A DNA stretch of 64,000 nt from JBBATK01 sp044228685. Its GTDB lineage: Bacteria; Bacteroidota; Ignavibacteria; Kapaibacteriales; NICIL-2. The notes under the pieces were generated by a model that saw only the letters and a program-made list of their open reading frames with translations, did no database searches and had not been told where the DNA came from. Shown here piece by piece: positions 59,094 through 64,000 of this stretch (positions are counted from its first letter, which is position 1; every line of letters begins with the position of its first letter). A program made the position numbers and the translations under genes. Location: NCBI GenBank assembly GCA_044228685.1, contig JBGAUL010000019.1, forward strand, positions 25,496-89,495, in the 5' to 3' direction.

Positions 59094-59298
59094 AAGTCTT
59101 CAATGGATACTCGTGGTGATTCGGAGTCCGGCGTTCGTTCTCCTCCTTCTTGTTATCGGTAGAATTACTGAAAAGTTTATACGCGATCTGTGTTTTTCCA
59201 AGGAAAAAACGCGTTAAATCTGTTGAAATAAGACCTTTTTGTACTCTTGCTTGCTTTGATGAGAGTTGCAGACGCAGACTATAGTCGCTATTTTCCAC
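59086..59298 (-). CDS. Small 70-residue protein, first gene of an unknown operon
   Basis: The frame starts with GTG at 59298, with GGGGAG 8 nt upstream, and stops at 59086, overlapping the next start by 8 nt. The N-terminal half (DYSLRLQLSSKQARVQKGLISTDLTRFFLGKTQIAYKLFS) has an alternating pattern typical of beta strands and charged linkers; the C-terminal half (NSTDNKKEENERRTPNHHEY) is polar and probably disordered. There is no signal peptide. The good ribosome-binding site and the tight coupling to the following gene argue for a real gene despite the GTG start. I cannot assign a role. Confidence 0.5.
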   Translation of the reverse strand: MENSDYSLRLQLSSKQARVQKGLISTDLTRFFLGKTQIAYKLFSNSTDNKKEENERRTPNHHEYPLKTYE

Positions 59299-59313
59299 AA
59301 GAGTATCTCCCCA

Positions 59314-59337
59314 AGTGAAACAGAATTTCCCTTCACT
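59314..59337. promoter_or_regulatory. Inverted repeat between the sigma factor gene and the divergent small-protein operon
   Basis: AGTGAA (59314-59319) and TTCACT (59332-59337) are perfect complements separated by 12 nt, within the 86-nt region between the divergent starts at 59298 and 59385. Its position would allow one regulator to act on both transcripts. The arms are only 6 bp, so chance is possible. Confidence 0.35.
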
Positions 59338-59384
59338 GATTATTGTCAGAAACAGGCAGTATCCAGGCTACAGGGACTAGCAGG

Positions 59385-59957
59385 ATGACACAAGATTTTT
59401 CCTCATATACAGAAGCTGAACTCTACGCGATGCTCTTCGGAGCAAAGGCAGAGAAAGACGCAGCTTTCCAAGAGATCTACGAGCGCACATCGACTCGGAT
59501 CTTTATGTATTGCAGGAAAATTTTGGGCAATGTCTCCGCAGCCGACGATGCCTTTCAGGAAACCTTCGCTTTGTTTTTAAAGACGGCGAGTCCTGAGAAA
59601 GAGATGACCAATCTTCCGGCTTATCTCATCCGCATCGCACGGAATGTCTGTTTGCGAATGCGTCAACGCACTCAGAATCATCCTGAAGTAATGTTCAACG
59701 AGGGATTCTTTGCTGCTCCGGCGGAAACCAATCCAATGGAACGCGCTGAACTTTCAAAGTTGTTGACCATGGCTTTGGATGTGTTGCCGGACGATCAACG
59801 TGAGGCCCTGATTCTTCAGGCATACGAGGATCTTTCGTATCAGGAAATCGCGGACATCATGAATGTTCCCATGACGACGGTTCGCAATTGGATTGTACGT
59901 GCAAAACGCAAACTGCGTGAGGCGCTGGAACAATATTGGATCGACTATAGAAGGTAA
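59385..59957 (+). CDS. ECF-type RNA polymerase sigma factor
   Basis: A 190-residue sigma-70 family protein. The frame is open to a TTG at 59343, but the ATG at 59385 gives a normal ECF size. Region 2 is visible in AAFQEIYERTSTRIFMYCRKILGNVSAADDAFQETFALFL and NLPAYLIRIARNVCLRMRQR. Region 4 is MALDVLPDDQREALILQAYEDLSYQEIADIMNVPMTTVRNWIVRAKRKLREAL, with the helix-turn-helix that reads the -35 element. The gene for a membrane anti-sigma protein starts 4 nt after its stop, so the pair is an operon, and the sigma factor is probably held at the inner membrane until a signal releases it. A divergent operon of three unknown small proteins may be a target. Confidence 0.92.
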   Translation: MTQDFSSYTEAELYAMLFGAKAEKDAAFQEIYERTSTRIFMYCRKILGNVSAADDAFQETFALFLKTASPEKEMTNLPAYLIRIARNVCLRMRQRTQNHPEVMFNEGFFAAPAETNPMERAELSKLLTMALDVLPDDQREALILQAYEDLSYQEIADIMNVPMTTVRNWIVRAKRKLREALEQYWIDYRR

Positions 59958-59961
59958 GCCT

Positions 59962-61215
59962 ATGACTGATAATCTTACACCGGCCGAATTGATCTACCTC
60001 TACCTGGATGGAGAGGCTGATTCATTTCAGCAAACAACGATGTTTGCTTCTCTGGCAACGGACTCTGACCTTCAGCAAGAGTTTTCCGAAGCATTGTCCA
60101 TGCGTCGCGCCTTTGAACACGAAAGAAATAACACGAAGCCCCCGCTTTATTTGACTTCAAAAGTCATGCAAGACGCAGGGATTCTTCCTAAAGCAGTTGG
60201 TGCAAGTGCAGTTGGTGGCGGTCTGTGGCTCTGGCTGCGTCGCGCTGCCGTGCCCGTTGGTTCGATGATGCTCGGCGCTGTGTTGACCTTTGTTGGCATG
60301 GGCTGGATTGGTCCGCGCTCAAACGATAACTCTACCCAGACAACAAGCGCTCAAGCGCAAGTCAAACAAAACAAGAACCCAAATCAAAGTGCGATTGCGG
60401 CTGCCTTACCTAAGGGTGAAGAAGGTCGTATACCGAGTTATGCAAAAGAAATTGCTGTCGCACCTTCTGCACCACGCTCTACTACCCGCAGAACTGAGCG
60501 ATCTACTGAGTATGCTGCGTACGAAGAAAAGAAGCCATTGTCGGTACTACCAACAATGACAGAGCAAGGTAAAGTCGAACGAGTAATTGAAAACGATGAC
60601 AACGGTGAAACATTCATCGCACAGAAGAATCAGCTCACACCGGTATCATCATATTACTCGCCGGCTCAGAGTCGTCGTATGTCGATGATCACAGTGCAAG
60701 ACCAACTCTCATTTAGCAAAGTCAAAACATCAGATTTCACTGTGCAGCTCAACAACGTCGCCGGTGTTCATATAATGGGTGCAGGTAACGCTTCCGCAGT
60801 CAGTCTTGGCTCTGGTCTCTCCGGCTCAGTGATGTACAACATCTCACAAAGCTTCTCCGCTGGTATCAATTATCAAGAAGCAGCTTCGTTTAGCGCAGAG
60901 GACATCACTAGCAGCGGCGTTAGTCTGCAAAATCCAACACTGCGTCTCTATGGTCTGAGCGCTCTGTGGCAACCAAATGCGGCCATCGCAGGACTTCCGA
61001 TCTATACCGGCGTCAACATCAATTATTCTTCAAATACCGGTGCACCGATCTATGTCGTAGGAATCAACTTTGGTGTGAGCTACCCACTCGCTTCAACTGT
61101 AACGCTAAATAGCGGATTCGCCTTTGACAACATGATCTACACCAATCAAGCAGGCACTCTGACGGTTCCACGTAAAGTCTCTTTCGTTTTCGGACTTGGA
61201 TATAATCCGTTCTAA
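59962..61215 (+). CDS. Anti-sigma factor fused to an outer-membrane beta-barrel-like domain
   Basis: AAGG lies 7 nt before the ATG at 59962, 4 nt after the sigma factor stop; the frame is open to 59893. The 417-residue product has an N-terminal helical anti-sigma region (1-90: LIYLYLDGEADSFQQTTMFASLATDSDLQQEF), lacking the HxxxCxxC zinc motif, then one membrane helix (95-117), and a low-complexity linker of about 125 residues. The final 170 residues alternate polar and hydrophobic residues in strand-sized steps (LSGSVMYNISQSFSAGINYQEA, YVVGINFGVSYPLASTVTLNSGFAFDNMI) and end in KVSFVFGLGYNPF, with the terminal Phe characteristic of outer-membrane barrels. It could physically link the two membranes and report on outer-membrane state to the sigma factor (inference). 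Confidence 0.75.
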   Translation: MTDNLTPAELIYLYLDGEADSFQQTTMFASLATDSDLQQEFSEALSMRRAFEHERNNTKPPLYLTSKVMQDAGILPKAVGASAVGGGLWLWLRRAAVPVGSMMLGAVLTFVGMGWIGPRSNDNSTQTTSAQAQVKQNKNPNQSAIAAALPKGEEGRIPSYAKEIAVAPSAPRSTTRRTERSTEYAAYEEKKPLSVLPTMTEQGKVERVIENDDNGETFIAQKNQLTPVSSYYSPAQSRRMSMITVQDQLSFSKVKTSDFTVQLNNVAGVHIMGAGNASAVSLGSGLSGSVMYNISQSFSAGINYQEAASFSAEDITSSGVSLQNPTLRLYGLSALWQPNAAIAGLPIYTGVNINYSSNTGAPIYVVGINFGVSYPLASTVTLNSGFAFDNMIYTNQAGTLTVPRKVSFVFGLGYNPF

Positions 61216-61240
61216 ACAAATCAGAGATGTGATAGAACAG

Positions 61241-61268
61241 AAAAAGTCGTCTTCGGGCGACTTTTTTT
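61241..61268 (+). terminator. Intrinsic terminator of the sigma/anti-sigma operon
   Basis: AAAAAGTCG (61241-61249) and CGACTTTTT pair around a TCTTCGGG that itself forms a UUCG-type tetraloop (TC-TTCG-GG), and seven T residues end it. It lies 25 nt after the stop at 61215. Confidence 0.9.
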
Positions 61269-61607
61269 ATGCCTTCAAAGTGCATAGATGCTTGCCCTGT
61301 ACTGCAATGTTTGACGATCTGCTAGATGTCATAGCTATTCAAACAGTCCGAGTCGATGAATAGGCACTTGCGTTTCAGCCAAGGTGCTCGCTCCAAAGTT
61401 GAATGATCGCAATCAGCTGTCACCTAAACAGATAGACAGATATTCTCTGTAACGTTTAAATGACGGGGAGTGAGAGCTGATCAAGCTTTCAGCCACAAAC
61501 TCATTATCAGAAGAAATTGTGTGATGATGCGTTTAGCCATTGAGAAATGAAAAGCGCTGCATCGCTAGAGTAGCGAAGTCGGTAGAAGAAGTTGAGGGTC
61601 ACAAACG
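61269..61607. other. Gene-free interval of about 340 nt
   Basis: It lies between two convergent transcription units, each with its own terminator. The only frame of any length (61540-61779, plus strand) runs into the ctpA antisense strand and has no ribosome-binding site. I see no tRNA, riboswitch or repeat in it. Confidence 0.5.
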
Positions 61608-61637
61608 AAAAAGGGTCTGTGAAAACAGACCCTTTTT
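61608..61637 (-). terminator. Intrinsic terminator of the ctpA-like gene
   Basis: AAAAAGGGTCTGT (61608-61620) and ACAGACCCTTTTT (61625-61637) form a 13-bp stem with a GAAA loop, and the A-run gives the U-tract on the minus strand. It lies 28 nt beyond the stop at 61665. Confidence 0.93.
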
Positions 61638-61664
61638 CAATATTAACTTTAGTGCTAAGACTAT

Positions 61665-63284
61665 TTATTTCAAGTGTGCGATTCGCATTGCTTCAGGGAA
61701 GAGACTCAGTGCTTTGAGAAGTTGCTTGTCGCTCTTGACGAAGCAAGCCATAAAGCCGTTTGTGCCCCAGATGCCGTAGGCGATGCGACCTTTAAGTTCG
61801 GTGCGGATGAAATCTTCATCTTGTTCAAACAGTTTGTTGTCCCATTCGATACCCTTTGAAGTAGCCAGGTTCTTGAATTCAGAGAGCATGTTCGCATCGA
61901 TGTCAAATTCTCTGACGAACTGCTGAACGTTTGTACCGTACTTAGCGCGAAGTGCGGCACCGTGTTCCTTCATATAGGAGCTGACGACGTATTCGTAAAA
62001 GACGTTCTTGGAACGGAGTTGACGACTGAAGGTGTTGATTGTATCGCTCTTAACGATGTAATCCGGTGTGATACCACCGCCACCGAGAACTTTGCGTCCG
62101 CTTTGGGTTTTGAAGACCGGACGTGAGCTGTCTTTCGAGTCTGCATTATGTGTGATGTTGTCACCTTCTTCGCCTTCTTCACGACCAACACCGCTATAGT
62201 ACTTTGACTTATCCTTATAGTTTCTTTGAATTGTTCTACCGGATGGCGTGAAGTAGCGTGAAATCGTCAAACGGAAAGCCGATCCGTCACCGAGTTCCCA
62301 TTGCTTCTGAACCAAGCCCTTACCAAACGATGTTTCGCCTACGATGAGACCACGATCCAGATCTTGGATAGCACCGGAAACAATCTCTGATGCTGAAGCT
62401 GAACCGCCGTTGATGAGAACGATAAGTGGAAGCTTTTCGAAATCGCCACCGGAGAGTGAGGTGCGTTGTTCTTCCCATTCCGGACGACGACATTTGGTAT
62501 AAACGATGGTGTGTCCGCCTTCAAGGAATTGATCAGCAATCTTCACTGCTTCGTCCATGTATCCGCCAGGGTTGTTGCGAAGGTCAAGCACAAGTTTCTT
62601 CATGCCTTCTCCGCTCAGCTTCTTCGCGGCTTCTGTGACTTCGTTGGCGGTTGTTGCTGAGAAACGATTGACAGAGATGTAACCAACATCGGTACCGTCA
62701 ATAATAAAGTTCGCGGATACAGAGTAAATCGGAATTTTATCACGAGTAATTGTCACTTCAAAGTTCTTTGCTTCTGAGGCACGCTTGATTTCAACGCGAA
62801 CCTTCGTGCCTTTGTCGCCACGTAGTTTCTTTGGCACATCTTCACGAGTGAGGCCGACGGCGTTCTGACCGTCGATCTTGACGATTTTATCACCGGCTAG
62901 AATTCCCAAGGCTTCCGAGGGTCCGCCGGCAATCGGACTCACAATCGTAATCGTATCATGAAGAATATCAAACTCCACGCCGATGCCTTCAAAGCTGCCT
63001 TTGAAGTCTTCTTCAACCTTTGACATTTCCTTTGCAGGAATATAGACCGAGTGTGGATCTAGTTCACCGAGCATGCCTTTGATTGCCGCTTCGGTAAGTT
63101 TCTGCGTATCAACTTCATCTACATAATTCTTCACAGCCATGTTCAACACGCGGTTGAACTTTTCTGTTTGTTCGTAGATGTTGTCTCCACCAATCAGTCT
63201 GGCACCAACAAAGGCACCAAAGCCAACGCCGACCACGAGGATCACTGACGGGAGGAGAAGAGAACGAAAGCGAAAGTTTTTCAT
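61665..63284 (-). CDS. ctpA: S41-family C-terminal processing peptidase
   Basis: A 539-residue periplasmic serine protease attached by an N-terminal helix (about 9-32). After a helical N-domain (NYVDEVDTQKLTEAAIKGMLGELDPHSVYI) comes a PDZ domain (about 95-180; FEGIGVEFDILHDTITIVSPIAGGPSEALGILAGDKIVKIDG). The catalytic Ser/Lys dyad is in GSASASE (294-300) and GETSFGKG, with Lys322. The C-terminal region, ending KSDKQLLKALSLFPEAM, is longer than in E. coli Prc-type core proteases, as is common in Bacteroidota. It should trim or degrade envelope proteins. It is a single gene with its own terminator, preceded by the DUF1573/msrA pair. Confidence 0.95.
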   Translation of the reverse strand: MKNFRFRSLLLPSVILVVGVGFGAFVGARLIGGDNIYEQTEKFNRVLNMAVKNYVDEVDTQKLTEAAIKGMLGELDPHSVYIPAKEMSKVEEDFKGSFEGIGVEFDILHDTITIVSPIAGGPSEALGILAGDKIVKIDGQNAVGLTREDVPKKLRGDKGTKVRVEIKRASEAKNFEVTITRDKIPIYSVSANFIIDGTDVGYISVNRFSATTANEVTEAAKKLSGEGMKKLVLDLRNNPGGYMDEAVKIADQFLEGGHTIVYTKCRRPEWEEQRTSLSGGDFEKLPLIVLINGGSASASEIVSGAIQDLDRGLIVGETSFGKGLVQKQWELGDGSAFRLTISRYFTPSGRTIQRNYKDKSKYYSGVGREEGEEGDNITHNADSKDSSRPVFKTQSGRKVLGGGGITPDYIVKSDTINTFSRQLRSKNVFYEYVVSSYMKEHGAALRAKYGTNVQQFVREFDIDANMLSEFKNLATSKGIEWDNKLFEQDEDFIRTELKGRIAYGIWGTNGFMACFVKSDKQLLKALSLFPEAMRIAHLK

Positions 63285-63464
63285 AGAGAATGAATCAAAT
63301 CAAAAATGATCAACGAATGAATTGACGAATCAACACCTTCATGAGTGAATGCAATCAACGCAGGAAGTCTTCAACAAGTTCTGACAATAACCTTTGTTAA
63401 CAATTATGATGCCTGCCTTGCTTCACAGGGCAAAGATAACACGTCAATGGTCCTATACTGCGAG

Positions 63465-63914
63465 TTAATGGGAGTTCGGATGAGGATTGTGTATGCGCAC
63501 GCGATACACCATCGGCGAGTTCGATGCATTACTCGGAATGCTGTATTCGATAACATTCAAACTGTCATGCATGTTTTGAGTGTTGATTCGAATCATGAGC
63601 TCGCCAATGTCCATGGGCTGAATAGGATCCTTCAGCACCGTCGCACTGGCACAACCACACGAAGCGCTGATAGTATTGATGTGTAGAGCAGAGCCACCAC
63701 GGTTCAATACTTTGACTTTGGCACTTACCCACTGGGATGTGTCCATTGTCAGGTTCAGCACCGGCGGAATAATATTCATAAGCGGTGCGTCATCCGCCAT
63801 CGGCGAAGGAGCGGCGTCGCTTGGTCTGTCGGCCGCACTCAGGCTCAGCCACAGAGCTAGGGCAATGAGTGCTGCGACGAAAGGAACTCCGCGACCACGA
63901 TTCTTCAGTCTCAT
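63465..63914 (-). CDS. DUF1573 domain protein
   Basis: A 149-residue protein with an N-terminal membrane anchor or signal (FVAALIALALWLSLSAA) and a DUF1573 Ig-like domain: VLNRGGSALHINTISASCGCASATV, then PIQPMDIGELMIRINTQNM. The strictly conserved pair is Cys-Gly-Cys, typical of the family, which folds like HYDIN/ASH domains and is common in Bacteroidota. Predicted periplasmic or lipid-anchored. Its ATG shares an A with the stop codon of the msrA gene upstream (TAATG), so translation is coupled and the function may lie in envelope thiol or methionine repair (inference). The 180 nt between it and ctpA hold no gene. Confidence 0.85.
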   Translation of the reverse strand: MRLKNRGRGVPFVAALIALALWLSLSAADRPSDAAPSPMADDAPLMNIIPPVLNLTMDTSQWVSAKVKVLNRGGSALHINTISASCGCASATVLKDPIQPMDIGELMIRINTQNMHDSLNVIEYSIPSNASNSPMVYRVRIHNPHPNSH

Positions 63915-64000
63915 TATTTCTTCAGTTTGTCTTTGAACACTTTCTGGAACTTCTCAACCTTTGGCTTGATAACGAAGGTGCAATAGGGTTGCGTGCCGTT
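63914..64000 (-). CDS. msrA: Peptide-methionine (S)-S-oxide reductase MsrA, C-terminal fragment
   Basis: The minus strand from the window edge is open to TAA at 63914-63916 and encodes 28 residues, beginning NGTQPYCTFVIKPKVEKFQK. The phrase PYC-x-x-VI-x-PK-V-x-KF is the C-terminal end of MsrA proteins of the type with a final Cys near the C-terminus, which resolves the sulfenic acid of the active-site Cys. The catalytic N-terminal GCFW lies outside the window. The enzyme repairs methionine sulfoxide. The DUF1573 gene begins within its stop codon. Confidence 0.8.
   Translation of the reverse strand, partial: NGTQPYCTFVIKPKVEKFQKVFKDKLKK

Noticed and set aside
61540..61779. A 79-residue plus-strand frame between the anti-sigma and ctpA genes
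   Set aside because: It crosses the ctpA terminator and runs antisense to its 3' end; no ribosome-binding site or family match.
1..64000. Insertion sequences, integrase genes or attachment sites
   Set aside because: No transposase, integrase or flanking direct repeats could be found on either strand; cargo genes look like resident chromosomal genes.

Overview
The window looks like chromosomal DNA (about 47-48% G+C by eye) from a Gram-negative bacterium of the Bacteroidota/FCB group. The signs are: at least ten secreted proteins with a type IX secretion (T9SS) type C-terminal sorting domain, a DUF2795 acidic small protein, Omp28-like and PNGase F-like secreted proteins, a Bacteroidota-style Mrp protein without the CPxC motif, and an ECF sigma factor followed by an anti-sigma protein with a barrel-like C-terminus. 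Codes and neighbours resemble Ignavibacteria/Kapabacteria-type lineages more than Bacteroides, but that is an inference from family flavour and not from a search. No IS element, prophage, CRISPR array, rRNA or tRNA was found.

Layout. 1-0.7 kb: the last 35 codons of a class III cyclase and a small lipoprotein. 0.7-7 kb: a T9SS M28 peptidase, then a MacA/LolD-like efflux system (adaptor, ATPase, two FtsX-type permeases) with a terminator-like hairpin between adaptor and ATPase. 7.5-13.4 kb: DUF2795 protein, a two-TM channel-like protein, a lipoprotein, an alpha/beta hydrolase, a T9SS S15/CocE hydrolase and a TPR-fused membrane mannosyltransferase-like protein. 13.7-16.4 kb: an orphan PstS and a ComM/YifB ATPase. 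16.5-31.6 kb: a secretion-rich block with two paralogous Omp28/thioredoxin-like T9SS proteins (one lacking its CxxC), a TPR-adenylate cyclase and a 2423-residue mosaic (ice-binding-like domain, Ig/PKD repeats, subtilisin/S53-like protease, MBG repeats, T9SS domain). 32-36 kb: leuS and holA converge. 36-39.5 kb: a catalytic and a non-catalytic M16 peptidase in tandem. 39.5-52.4 kb: five more T9SS cargo genes interspersed with an orphan MlaE permease, phosphate acetyltransferase, and overlapping mrp/nifU-like genes. 52.4-56.7 kb: hpnE-like desaturase divergent from an epimerase-CPBP protease-PAP2 operon, suggestive of isoprenoid/glycolipid chemistry. 56.7-64 kb: rimO, a three-gene operon of unknown small proteins, a divergent ECF sigma/anti-sigma-barrel pair, a CtpA protease, a DUF1573 protein and the end of msrA.

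How it hangs together. The region is dominated by cell-envelope functions: secretion cargo, export and efflux, lipid handling, envelope proteolysis and envelope-stress type signalling, with a few housekeeping genes (leuS, holA, rimO, mrp, pta) between them. Most cargo genes are single transcription units closed by strong hairpin terminators. The T9SS apparatus itself is not in the window.

The observations I consider most worth following are the LVNAR hexapeptide repeat block inserted in an MBG domain of the giant protein, the anti-sigma/outer-membrane-barrel fusion, the unknown three-gene operon divergent from the sigma factor, the thioredoxin paralogue without cysteines, the attenuator-like hairpins at 5.65 kb and 35.86 kb, and the set of palindromes upstream of leuS and beside the adenylate cyclase.
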